A DNA stretch of 64,000 nt from Spirochaetota bacterium (GTDB lineage: Bacteria > Spirochaetota > UBA4802 > UBA5550). This document shows positions 1 through 8,545 of the stretch, in pieces (position 1 is the stretch's first letter; each line of letters begins with the position of its first letter). The DNA lies in the NCBI GenBank assembly GCA_016933025.1, contig JAFGBT010000007.1, positions 1-64,000 on the forward strand. Reading direction: 5' to 3'. Under the pieces are notes generated by a model that searched no databases, was not told the origin of the DNA, and worked only from the letters and a program-made list of their open reading frames with translations. The translations under genes were made by a program, and so were the position numbers.

Positions 1-648
1 GTAATATATGTAGCTTTTCTGGCGGATCGAGACAAAGATCAGTAAATTGTATATGCTGAGAATGAGCATGCTGCCGTAGCATAACCAGAGCAGGGCGTAT
101 TCTATGAAGATCGTTTTCTCGAAGACTTTTGGCTTGATGGCGTTCAATACGACATTGATGTTCCCGGCCGATTGATACCGCATGTAAAAGGTATCCGTCC
201 GTTCGCTTTCGGTCTCCAGCGGGAACACGAAGGTACGGTGCTCAAGGGGCCTCTGTGAAAACTTCACTGCGCACCCGGTCTTGATCTGCGAGAAGGAACC
301 GTCCCTGTCCGGCATGTAGAGGATGAGGTTTCCAATAAGAGGATAGCTCTGCTGGAGGTACCATTTTACAGGATGTTCTTTGGAATTTTTGACCGAAAAC
401 TTCACCCAGTACACCGTCTTCGTGTATCCGAAACCCAGCGTCGCGCTGTCGGATTTTTTCCATGCCGGCCTTTCTTTCCCCGGTGATATGATTTCTTCGA
501 ATGTAAGCGTTCCATCTTTATCGGCAAGGTATTCGAGGTAATGACCGAGGCTCCCGGACTCAAGGCCGTCGTTCAGCGGAAAGACGCCGGCATACGCATT
601 GCCAATAAAAAATGAAAATAATAGGATTGTTATTGATATTTTTGCCAT
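1..648 (-). CDS. 7TM-DISM receptor, N-terminal part (runs off left edge)
   Basis: The reverse frame is open from an ATG at 648 to base 1, giving 216 residues without a stop. It starts with a clear signal peptide (hydrophobic stretch ending AYA before Gly-Val-Phe-Pro). A globular extracellular domain follows, with the pattern of the 7TMR-DISM extracellular 2 family (a Lys-Thr-Val-Tyr-Trp-Val-Lys-Phe segment), and then the first membrane helices ending in FVSIRQKSYIYY, typical of the 7TM-DISM core. Family knowledge: these are ligand-sensing membrane receptors that carry a C-terminal kinase, cyclase or phosphatase. The output domain lies outside the window. The gene at 21524-23596 has the same N-terminal architecture. 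Confident on family, blind on output. Confidence 0.8.
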   Translation of the reverse strand, partial: MAKISITILLFSFFIGNAYAGVFPLNDGLESGSLGHYLEYLADKDGTLTFEEIISPGKERPAWKKSDSATLGFGYTKTVYWVKFSVKNSKEHPVKWYLQQSYPLIGNLILYMPDRDGSFSQIKTGCAVKFSQRPLEHRTFVFPLETESERTDTFYMRYQSAGNINVVLNAIKPKVFEKTIFIEYALLWLCYGSMLILSIYNLLIFVSIRQKSYIYY

Positions 649-1118
649 GACGCATCCACTTACGTTCAATATCTTGGAAATTATCTCCTCGCCAGCCCGG
701 TCCTGTGGGTCACATAGAGCCTAATCGTACTAAATTTCCCCCCCCCTGTCCATAACTTTTTGCTTGCCATAGAGCTTCAGACGTGCCAAACTTACTGCGG
801 ATGCTTCGACAGGTTTATACTGAGCTGAGTCGAAGGGCCCAGCACAAGTAACAGGCCTTGTGTCGCATCGGTCACCGCTGGTGTGGCCGTGCATTCCTTG
901 ATGTTGATTTATCTCCCGTCTCAGGGCAATGGCGAACGGCAGGTTGCTGGTCTGGATTAAAAAAGAGGTTGATTTAGTCTGCTTCGGGTTTGGTCGTAAC
1001 GCGGGAGTCATCGGCGCGTCTTATTTTATCATAAATCAATTTTACCGGGGTTTTATGGCGCTGGGGCTGTCGCCGAACAGGCCAGCGCGGTCCCGCTGAC
1101 GAAAAAACGAGGTATGGT
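649..1118. other. Intergenic region, 470 bp, no gene seen
   Basis: No convincing coding frame. It holds one copy of a 48-bp dispersed repeat (743-790) and a short palindrome (804-835, CTTCGAC paired with GTCGAAG) of the TTCGAC/GTCGAA kind seen in the interspersed repeats elsewhere in the window. Short reverse frames here lack a ribosome site and family resemblance. Confidence 0.6.
743..790 (+). repeat. Dispersed 48-bp repeat, copy 1
   Basis: It begins CCCCTGTCC, contains AACTTTTTGCTTG and ends near CGTGCCA. It matches 5964-6011 at 37 of 48 positions by eye. The two copies lie on either side of the xylose module. Confidence 0.55.
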
Positions 1119-2249
1119 ATGATTGCATCAAGCTTCCACAGCGTATGCGCATGGACATTCAACGCAGGCAAGGGAGGGTTCACGCCCCTGGATTCAAGGC
1201 CTGGCTGGTCAGATGCGCGGATGGACACGGTCGGGAAGATACGCCTCATGCGCGACAAAATCATGCCGCGGCTCCCGGCACATGTCCGCCTCGGCCTGGA
1301 GGTCCATTACGATTATGAATACGACGAGGGGAGCGCGGAAGCCATCGCCTCGGCGCTCGGGGAGACCGGCATCGCCCTCGCCATGGTGACGCCGGGCGCG
1401 CACCGGCATTTTGCCTACGGCGGCGTCTCCTCGCCGGACCCGCGCGAAAGGAAAGAGGCGGCGGCCTTCTGCACGAGGTCGGTTGACCTCGCCTACGGGC
1501 CGCTGCGGAAGGCATGGAGCGTCGACGCGCCGCCTTCCCTCGTGTTATGGAACGGATCGTTCGGGTATGACGTCGCCACGATCGGCATCCGGGCCATGTA
1601 CGGCCATCTCAAAGAGGCGGTTGCGGCCCTCTGCGAGCATGAGAAAAAACTGGGCGGGGAGCTGTACATCTCCATAGAACCGAAGCCGAACGAGGGGCAC
1701 CCGGCCCTGCTGATCCCCACTGTCGCGAGCGCCATACTCTTCTGGAGGACCCTCGAGAGGGAATACGGCGTCTCCCCGGAAAAGAAAGGGGTCAACAAGG
1801 AATTCGGGCACTCGGAGATGATCGGCCTGGACCACGTGTACGACACGGTTGAGGAGATCGACAACGGCATGCTCCTCCACATGCACATAAACAGTCAGGG
1901 CTACAACGACGGGATTATCCTCGGCGGGCCGGGGAAGTTCGACATTGACCATGGCGCGCGGATCAACGGGATGAATGTCGCCATCGCCGGCCTGGTTCGG
2001 GAGTCGGGATACCGCAGATGGAAGGGGCACGATATGCAGGTCAGGCCGTATGATTCAGAGGAGCGGGGGATTGACCGGGTCGTCAGGAGCATCCTCAGCT
2101 GGGAGGCGTGCGAAAAGGCGTCGGAGGAGCTTGATTGCAACGGGCTGATTAAACGCCTGGAGGAGAGGGACACCGCCGCCGCCGAGGACATGATGCGCGA
2201 CGCGGTCGTCAGGGCGGATGCAATTTTCAAGCAGATGTATAGACCGTGA
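1119..2249 (+). CDS. Xylose isomerase-like TIM-barrel protein
   Basis: 376 residues, ATG with GAGG six bases upstream. It has the signature SIEPKPNEG and the block LLIPTVASAILFW, which align with the metal-binding Glu/Lys region of class I (actinomycete-type) xylose isomerases of about 390 residues. GHSEMIGLDH and GHDMQVRP align with later metal-site blocks. Expected role: interconverting an aldose and a ketose, D-xylose to D-xylulose by context, in the cytoplasm. The xylulokinase-like gene 68 bp downstream supports a pentose role. Odd point: where class I enzymes read HIDLN, this one reads HMHIN, so one metal-site Asp looks replaced by His. A related aldose could be the substrate. Confidence 0.78.
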   Translation: MIASSFHSVCAWTFNAGKGGFTPLDSRPGWSDARMDTVGKIRLMRDKIMPRLPAHVRLGLEVHYDYEYDEGSAEAIASALGETGIALAMVTPGAHRHFAYGGVSSPDPRERKEAAAFCTRSVDLAYGPLRKAWSVDAPPSLVLWNGSFGYDVATIGIRAMYGHLKEAVAALCEHEKKLGGELYISIEPKPNEGHPALLIPTVASAILFWRTLEREYGVSPEKKGVNKEFGHSEMIGLDHVYDTVEEIDNGMLLHMHINSQGYNDGIILGGPGKFDIDHGARINGMNVAIAGLVRESGYRRWKGHDMQVRPYDSEERGIDRVVRSILSWEACEKASEELDCNGLIKRLEERDTAAAEDMMRDAVVRADAIFKQMYRP

Positions 2250-2317
2250 TGATGCGGTTGTAATGGGGCTGGCCGGCCCTCCCGCGCGTCTGCTGGATAT
2301 TCATTGAGGGGTTGCGG

Positions 2318-3907
2318 ATGCTTTCACTCGGAATCGAATTCAGCACCCAGAGCGTGAAAATGATTGTTGTCGACCCGGCATCGGGCGACGTGGTCCATGC
2401 CGGGGCCTTTGACTACGATTCCGTCTTCCCATCGTACGGGACCGATCGCGGCGTGCTCACCTCGGTAAAACCGGAGCTGCGGCATACGTCCCCCCTGATG
2501 ATGCTGGAGGCGATTGACGCCGCCTTTTCGCGGCTTGCCGGCGGAGGCCTGGACATGCGGAGTATCGGGGCGGTGAAGGTCGACGCCATGCAGCACTGCA
2601 CCGTGTACGCGGGCCGGGAATTCGAATGCGCGGTGCGGGCCCTTGACCCGCGGATGACCCTGCTGGAGCAGCTGGGGCCCTCCCTGACACGGAAAGCAAG
2701 TCCCATCTGGGAAGATCGGAGCACAACGGAAGAGGCTCGGTTTCTCGAGGAAAGATTCGCGTCCAGGGGCGGCATCGCGGCCCTGACCGGCAACCGCGCA
2801 GAGTTGCGCTTCCCGGCCGCGCAGATCATGAAATGGGCGAAGGAATCTCCGGATGAATATGCACGCACTTCACGCATATTCCTCCTCAGCGCTTTCGTGA
2901 CGTCGGTATTGTCCGGCTCGATCGTGCCGGTTGACACCGGCGACGGATGGGGAACGAACCTCAATTCCCTTGATATCGACCATCCGGGATGGAGCGAGGA
3001 TGCAATCGCCGCTTCGGATACGTACCTGAAGGGGGCGGGTCGGCTGTCGTCACTGGCCGGGAAGCTCGGGTCCATGTGCCACTATGACGACCTTGTCGGG
3101 AGCATTGCACATTATTTCACCGCGAAGTACGGGATCACCGCCGGCGCCATCGTGCTGGCGGGAACCGGCGACAACCCGGCTACCCTGCTCGGGTGCGGAG
3201 GCGCCGCGGTTATTTCTTTGGGGAGCAGCTATACTGTCAACGGGATCATGGAGCGCCCTGTGCCGTCAGAGACCGGGGAGTACAATATCTTCGGATATAC
3301 GAGGGGGCGGACAATGGCCCTCTCCGTCATTACCAACGGCAGCAAGATTCATGATCATTTCATGGAAGAATACATGCTGAAGCATGATAAACGGAATCCC
3401 ACTCCCGTTGAATGGAATGAATATATATCTGCGGCCGGCTCCCCCTTTCTTTCGCCCGACGAACCGCTCCTGCTGCCGTACCTCCTGGACGAATCGGTGC
3501 CAATGAGGAAAAGGGGGATCGCGCGGGACGGGCTGTCAGAACAGGACCCCGCTGCCAATATACGGGCCCTCCATCTCTCGCAGGCCCTTTCCCTCAGGCT
3601 CCATTCGTCGCACATGGGGAGGGCCGCTTCGCTCTGCCTGGTCGGTGGCGGCTCGCGGAACCGCCTGATGAAACAGCTGCTCGCCGACCTGTTCCGGGCC
3701 GAGGTCTATTCGACTGGAGACGCGGCCTATGCGGCGCCGCTCGGGTGCGCAATCAGCGGCATGCGGGCTCTCCTCGGCATTTCTTACGAAGAGGCGGTGG
3801 ATCGGGTAGTGCGGCGCGATCAATCGTCTCTATGCCGGCCACTGAAAGAAAACAGTGAAACTGTGGACGTTCTTTTATTGAGATATAAGAAGCTGGAATC
3901 GGAATGA
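2318..3907 (+). CDS. xylB: FGGY-family carbohydrate kinase, xylulokinase-like
   Basis: About 529 residues. The ATG at 2318 is preferred over a TTG at 2312 because GAGG at 2306-2309 is well spaced from it. The N-terminal half begins with the phosphate-binding pattern LGIEFSTQSVK. A central AGTGDNPATLLG loop and the C-terminal LVGGGSRN loop are the adenosine and sugar-kinase motifs of the FGGY family, and length fits xylulokinase. Expected reaction: ATP-dependent phosphorylation of D-xylulose, feeding the pentose phosphate pathway. It lies between the isomerase-like gene and a GH3 glycosidase, all in one direction with short gaps, so one transcript is likely. The exact ketose is inferred from neighbours. 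Confidence 0.8.
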   Translation: MLSLGIEFSTQSVKMIVVDPASGDVVHAGAFDYDSVFPSYGTDRGVLTSVKPELRHTSPLMMLEAIDAAFSRLAGGGLDMRSIGAVKVDAMQHCTVYAGREFECAVRALDPRMTLLEQLGPSLTRKASPIWEDRSTTEEARFLEERFASRGGIAALTGNRAELRFPAAQIMKWAKESPDEYARTSRIFLLSAFVTSVLSGSIVPVDTGDGWGTNLNSLDIDHPGWSEDAIAASDTYLKGAGRLSSLAGKLGSMCHYDDLVGSIAHYFTAKYGITAGAIVLAGTGDNPATLLGCGGAAVISLGSSYTVNGIMERPVPSETGEYNIFGYTRGRTMALSVITNGSKIHDHFMEEYMLKHDKRNPTPVEWNEYISAAGSPFLSPDEPLLLPYLLDESVPMRKRGIARDGLSEQDPAANIRALHLSQALSLRLHSSHMGRAASLCLVGGGSRNRLMKQLLADLFRAEVYSTGDAAYAAPLGCAISGMRALLGISYEEAVDRVVRRDQSSLCRPLKENSETVDVLLLRYKKLESE

Positions 3908-3936
3908 TATGAAATTTATATGAACGAGGGTTGATG

Positions 3937-5961
3937 ATGGAGCCGAATGTCAAAGATCTGATACGGAAAATGACGCTGGTAGAAAAAATTCGCCTGATGC
4001 ACGGCATCAGGGGCCTGCTGGGCCTCACGCCCGTCACCTACCGGCTCGTACGTTTCAGAACGCGCGGCAACAGCAGGCTCGGAGTACCACCCTTTGTTTT
4101 CTGCGACGGGCCGCGGGGGATCGTGCTCGGCCGCTCGACCTGCTTCCCGGCCAACATCGGCCGCGGCGCCACATGGGACCCGGAGTTGGAGTGGCGTATA
4201 GGAAGGGCGATGGGCCTGGAAGCGCGGCATCAGGGGGCCAACGCCTGCGGCGCTGCCTGCGTCAACATCCTCCGCCATCCCGGGTGGGGCCGGGCCCAGG
4301 AGACATACGGGGCGGATCCCTGCCACATGGCGGCCATGGGGTCCGCGCTGGTATCAGGCCTTGCCGAAAATGTCATGCCCGTGATCAAGCATTTCGCCTG
4401 CAACAGCATCGAGCTTTCGAGGTTCAGGGTCAACATCTCGATCGGGGAGAGCGAGCTCCGCGAGATATATCTTCCCCATTTCAAGGCCTGCGTGGACGCA
4501 GGAGCTGCCGTTATCATGACTGCGTACAACAGGGTGAACGGGACCTACTGCGGGCAGAACCGTCATCTCATCACCGATATATTGCGGGATGAATGGGGCT
4601 TCACCGGTTTTGTCATTTCAGATTGGTTCCTCGGCTGCCGAAGCACCGGGGCGTCGATCAGGGCCGGGCTCGACATAGAGATGCCGCAGGGTCTTTACTA
4701 CCTTCCCTACCGGGTTAAAAAGGCCCTGAAAAAGGGGAGCATCACCGGGAAGATGATAGACGCCGCGGTCGGACGAATCATTGAGACCCAGAAGAAGTTC
4801 GGCCTGTTCAACCCGGATTTTGTCGCTGATAAAAAAATTGTGGCATGCAACGAGCATGCTCGGTTGGCGCTTGAGTCCGCGCGTAAGAGCATGGTCCTCC
4901 TTAAAAACGACGGGAACGTGCTCCCGCTGAAACGCGATTCGATACGAACGCTCGCCGTCATCGGCAGACTCGCGAAAAGGGCGAACCTGGGGAGCTTCGG
5001 AAGCGTCGGCGTGACCCCTCCCTGGACGGTGACGCCTCTTGACGGGATCAGGAAGGCCGCCGGCGAAACGATACGGGTAGTGTACGCCCGGGGCGGATGG
5101 CGGGCCCTCAGGATCGCCCGCGGGGCCGATGCCGTGGTGTACATCGGGGGCCTTTCCGGGAAGGAGGAGGGGGAATACTTCCCCCTTCTGGGAGGGGGCG
5201 ACCGGAAAAGTCTGGAGCTCGATCGGCGGCAGGAGCGGTTCATCGCTGATGTCGCCGCCGCCAATAAAAACTGCGCGGTTTTCCTTATGGGAGGCAGCGC
5301 CGTCTGCATGGAGTCCTGGATTTCCACGGTACCCGCGGTGGTCATGGCATGGTACCCCGGCATGGCGGGAGGGACAGCCGTGGCGGAGGTCCTGTTCGGC
5401 GACATCGCACCGTCAGGGAGGCTGCCGATAACTATTCCGCGTTTCTCCGGCCAGCTCCCTCTGCTCGACACGAAGACGAGCGAGGTGACCTATGATTGTT
5501 GGCATGACTATACCTATTTCGAGCGGCATGGCATCGAGCCACGGTTCCCGTTCGGTTTCGGGCTCGGATATACGACATTTTCCTACAGAGGCCTGGAGCT
5601 TGAGCTGGCGGAAGGGAGCGGCGCCCCTATGGTGAAAGTGTCCTTCAGGGTGAAAAACAACGGGAACAGGCGGGGCGAGGAGACCTCGCAGGTCTATGTT
5701 GCATGCGAAAATCCGGGAGACGAGTGGCGCAGGGTCAAGAAACTGAAGGCCTTTGCCAGGGTGCTCCTCGACCCGGGCGAGGAGCGACGGGTGACCCTCG
5801 ATGTCCCTGCCAAAGACTGCTTGTTTTACAACGCAGGCCGGAAGGCATGGGAGCTCGACGAATCGCCGTATCTATTTTTCACCGGACCGTCGTCGCGGGA
5901 CCTCCCGCTCTCCGGGAAGCTGTCGTTGAAACAGATATTGGAAATGCGCTCAAAATTTTAA
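3937..5961 (+). CDS. Glycoside hydrolase family 3 (beta-glucosidase/beta-xylosidase)
   Basis: About 674 residues. Two adjacent ATGs and an in-frame TTG precede; the ATG at 3937 has the best distance to GAGGG. Layout: GH3 N-terminal TIM barrel with KHFACNS and GFTGFVISDWF (the Asp near residue 229 is the expected nucleophile), GH3 C-terminal alpha/beta sandwich with GLSGKEEGEYFP supplying the likely acid/base Glu, and a C-terminal fibronectin-III-like domain. No signal peptide, so it probably acts on imported oligosaccharides in the cytoplasm. With the isomerase and kinase upstream this suggests use of xylo-oligosaccharides or beta-xylosides. GH3 specificity cannot be fixed from sequence alone. 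Confidence 0.87.
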   Translation: MEPNVKDLIRKMTLVEKIRLMHGIRGLLGLTPVTYRLVRFRTRGNSRLGVPPFVFCDGPRGIVLGRSTCFPANIGRGATWDPELEWRIGRAMGLEARHQGANACGAACVNILRHPGWGRAQETYGADPCHMAAMGSALVSGLAENVMPVIKHFACNSIELSRFRVNISIGESELREIYLPHFKACVDAGAAVIMTAYNRVNGTYCGQNRHLITDILRDEWGFTGFVISDWFLGCRSTGASIRAGLDIEMPQGLYYLPYRVKKALKKGSITGKMIDAAVGRIIETQKKFGLFNPDFVADKKIVACNEHARLALESARKSMVLLKNDGNVLPLKRDSIRTLAVIGRLAKRANLGSFGSVGVTPPWTVTPLDGIRKAAGETIRVVYARGGWRALRIARGADAVVYIGGLSGKEEGEYFPLLGGGDRKSLELDRRQERFIADVAAANKNCAVFLMGGSAVCMESWISTVPAVVMAWYPGMAGGTAVAEVLFGDIAPSGRLPITIPRFSGQLPLLDTKTSEVTYDCWHDYTYFERHGIEPRFPFGFGLGYTTFSYRGLELELAEGSGAPMVKVSFRVKNNGNRRGEETSQVYVACENPGDEWRRVKKLKAFARVLLDPGEERRVTLDVPAKDCLFYNAGRKAWELDESPYLFFTGPSSRDLPLSGKLSLKQILEMRSKF

Positions 5962-5963
5962 CA

Positions 5964-6011
5964 CCCCTGTCCGGAACTTTTTGCTTGTAATTACGCTCCC
6001 GCCGTGCCACA
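5964..6011 (+). repeat. Dispersed 48-bp repeat, copy 2
   Basis: Starts three bases after the GH3 stop codon. Shares CCCCTGTCC, AACTTTTTGCTTG and CGTGCCA blocks with 743-790. Confidence 0.55.
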
Positions 6012-6052
6012 GTCTTTGCCGGCATCACATCATATCGATGGAGACAATATCA

Positions 6053-6856
6053 ATGGTACCCTTAAGAAGTTGTATAATCATATCGGCCGTACTAACGGCT
6101 CTCCCGCTTCCGGCCGCGGCACAGGGGGGCAATTCGGTCACCATCAGGTTCGGCGAGGACGAACATATCGTCATTGAGAAGTCTAACCTGAAGCCGGCGG
6201 ATAAAAAGCTCTTTCTCGCCGCGATTGACGGGGACGTGGCCGGGATCGACGCGGCCGTGAAAGAGGGGGGCAACGTGAACGTGCGGGACATGACCGGGGA
6301 GACCCCCCTCTGGCACATGGCCGCCGCGGGCAACCGCGCCGTGGTGGAGGCGCTCATCCGGCACGGGGCGAACGTCAACTACCGTCACAGGGAGCGGGGC
6401 AACAACAGCGTTCTCTCGATCGCGATCAGCCACGGCCGCGCCGAGATCGCCGAGCTCCTCCTGAACAGCCGCGCGAAGCCGGTCGGTGAGATGGACCTGA
6501 TGAGGGCGATCTACAATAAATGGGACAACCTGGCGTTTCTCATGATCAAGAAAGGCGCCCCGGTCAAGGTGCGGGACCAGGCGGGCAATACCCCGCTTAT
6601 AGCATGCATCGACAACAGGGGGAACATCGACCTTATCAGGCTTCTGGTGAAGAAGGGGGTGAAGATCAACGCGAAGGCGGCGGGCGACTATACCGCGCTT
6701 CACTATGCGGTGCTGCGAAACAACCACGAGGCTGTGGGGCTCCTTCTTAAAAAGAAGGCGAAAAGGGACATCAAGAGCATCGATGGCAAGACAGCGGTCG
6801 ATTTCGCGCGCGAGACGGGTGACCGGAGGATGCGGGAGCTTTTCGGGATCGACTGA
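6053..6856 (+). CDS. Exported ankyrin-repeat protein
   Basis: 267 residues from the ATG at 6053, chosen because GGAGA lies eight bases upstream and a clean signal peptide follows (MVPLRSCIIISAVLT, ending in an Ala-rich cleavage region). Longer starts at 5981 or 6038 would bury the signal. After a short linker come about six to seven ankyrin repeats, shown by recurring patterns such as GETPLWHMAAAGN, GNTPLIACIDNRGN and DYTALHYAVLRNN. Likely a periplasmic or outer-surface protein-interaction module. Partner unknown; the upstream sugar genes do not suggest one. Confidence 0.85.
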   Translation: MVPLRSCIIISAVLTALPLPAAAQGGNSVTIRFGEDEHIVIEKSNLKPADKKLFLAAIDGDVAGIDAAVKEGGNVNVRDMTGETPLWHMAAAGNRAVVEALIRHGANVNYRHRERGNNSVLSIAISHGRAEIAELLLNSRAKPVGEMDLMRAIYNKWDNLAFLMIKKGAPVKVRDQAGNTPLIACIDNRGNIDLIRLLVKKGVKINAKAAGDYTALHYAVLRNNHEAVGLLLKKKAKRDIKSIDGKTAVDFARETGDRRMRELFGID

Positions 6857-7085
6857 GAGCAGTGCGCCCGGCGGTTGCCCCCGGGCTGGCCGTGCATCAA
6901 AATGTTTTTTTCTTGATATTTTTGTACGTTCTGATTTAATTATGCAGTTGTGAGCGGTTTTTTCTTTTTCCGCAATCTGCTTGTGATAACGGTCGATGCG
7001 TCACATGAGGCCGGTTGCGCCGCCCATAACGGTCGGAATGATGCGTTTGTTCATCGGTAATTAATTAGCAGTAAGGAGTAATGAA

Positions 7086-7859
7086 ATGCCAGACAGGGGT
7101 ACGTCCAAGAAAGTAACCAGGGTGTCGGGAGGGGGTTCCTCGTCCGGGAGGGCTTTTACCCCGACCGAGGAGAACAAGTCAAAGGCGACGAAGTTCCGCG
7201 TAATCGCGGTCGTCAGCTGGGTCATCGCAATAGGCCTCGAGATCGCGGCGATCCTCTGGTTCAGAAAGGCGCCTGGTATCACGTGGCAGTTGATGACGTT
7301 TATCGCGGCTGATCTGATTTTTGCGGTCGTCGGCAACTTCCTCTGGAAAAAGGCGAACAGGTTCGACCCGGCCTCCGAAAAACAGCCGGTCAAGTTTTTC
7401 ATTCAGAACCAGCTCGGCGCGATCATTGCCGTTATAGCGTTCCTGCCGCTCATCATACTTGTCCTGATGAGCAAGGACATAAACGGCAAGCAGAAGGGCA
7501 TTATCGGTGCCGTTGCCGGCGTCGCGCTGGCGATCGCCTTCGGCACGGGCATCGACTTCAACCCGCCCTCACAGGAACAGTACGCCGAGCAGACGGAGCG
7601 GGTCAAGGAGTTGACCGGCGTTGATAACGTGTATTTTACCAAGTATGGCAGGAAATACCATCTGTACAAGGATTGCCCGCACATCAACACCGAGAGGACC
7701 AATGAGATTTTCGAGGCGGGCACCGTGGCGGACGCGAGGGGAAAATACAGCAAGATCAACGGCCTCTGCAAGACCTGTGAAGCCAGAGCCGCAAAGGAAA
7801 AGGGACTTAACCTCAAGGAAAAAATCGAGGGAGTGATAGACGAAAGAGACGATGAATAG
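7086..7859 (+). CDS. Membrane protein with C-terminal Cys/His cluster, unknown function
   Basis: 257 residues, ATG preceded by AAGGAG. A polar Ser/Gly-rich N-terminus is followed by about four hydrophobic segments between residues 38 and 160 and a soluble tail. The tail contains YHLYKDCPHIN and, about 35 residues later, LCKTCEARAAK, a spacing of Cys and His that could bind a metal, as in small zinc-binding tails of the YxLxxxC...CxxC type. I do not recognise a named family. The gene stands alone, with a lipoprotein gene about 110 bp downstream. Confidence 0.75.
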   Translation: MPDRGTSKKVTRVSGGGSSSGRAFTPTEENKSKATKFRVIAVVSWVIAIGLEIAAILWFRKAPGITWQLMTFIAADLIFAVVGNFLWKKANRFDPASEKQPVKFFIQNQLGAIIAVIAFLPLIILVLMSKDINGKQKGIIGAVAGVALAIAFGTGIDFNPPSQEQYAEQTERVKELTGVDNVYFTKYGRKYHLYKDCPHINTERTNEIFEAGTVADARGKYSKINGLCKTCEARAAKEKGLNLKEKIEGVIDERDDE

Positions 7860-7966
7860 CCGGGTCAGCCGGCATTCTTCACGATAGATGCCCCGCGGCC
7901 CCGGCCCGTATCGGTTCTGGTTCCGGGCCGGTGGCTACCGTCATGATGCATTGCGAGGGAAAGCAT

Positions 7967-8530
7967 ATGATAAGGATTCCGCGTGTCTTAATGGTCTGTG
8001 CCGGCCTTGTGCTGACCGGCTGCCTCACCTACCACAAGGTCCAGTTCGACGTGCCGGCGGAAAAGTCCGACGAGGCATGGAGCAGGGGCATTTCCTGGAT
8101 CGTGCGCGCCGGCACCAGCCCCATCGGGCCGATCAGCGACTACTATGTCGCCACCTGCCGGGAGACCAGGTTCGTGGGGACCTCTGTCGAGATGTTCAGG
8201 GAGGTCTATCAGGACAAAACGAGGATTTTCATAGCGGCTTCTTCCATGGACAAGACCAATCCGGCGGAGCAGTGCATGGACTATATTCTGGAGAACAAAA
8301 TACTGTATTCCGACGTGCCGGCGGATTCCAACCTGGTTAAAAAGGACGAGCTTATTAAAAAGTACAACCAGGCGCAGGTTCCGGACATCCCCGCGCCGGT
8401 GATAAACGAGCTTCTGAAAACTCACGCCAGGGACGAGATCGCGAAAAAGCTCGAAAAGGTCAGGGTTTCCGGGAAAGAGCTTCGGGGCTACAGTCTCGAT
8501 GAGGTGAAAAAACTGCTCGGCCTTGATTGA
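7967..8530 (+). CDS. Lipoprotein, unknown function
   Basis: 187 residues from the ATG at 7967; GAGGGAAAGC upstream fits, while an in-frame start at 7931 would place 12 polar residues before the signal. The N-terminus is a lipoprotein signal with the lipobox LTGC, so Cys18 would be the lipidated residue. The mature part is mixed alpha/beta with a Lys-rich C-terminal helix. No family recognised. It converges on the citrate synthase gene, 15 bp away. Likely envelope-anchored. Confidence 0.78.
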   Translation: MIRIPRVLMVCAGLVLTGCLTYHKVQFDVPAEKSDEAWSRGISWIVRAGTSPIGPISDYYVATCRETRFVGTSVEMFREVYQDKTRIFIAASSMDKTNPAEQCMDYILENKILYSDVPADSNLVKKDELIKKYNQAQVPDIPAPVINELLKTHARDEIAKKLEKVRVSGKELRGYSLDEVKKLLGLD

Positions 8531-8545
8531 TACGGCAGCTCCCCG

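Noticed and set aside
730..1264. Two overlapping reverse frames before the isomerase-like gene
   Set aside because: They cover repeats and the start of a real gene, lack ribosome sites and resemble nothing.
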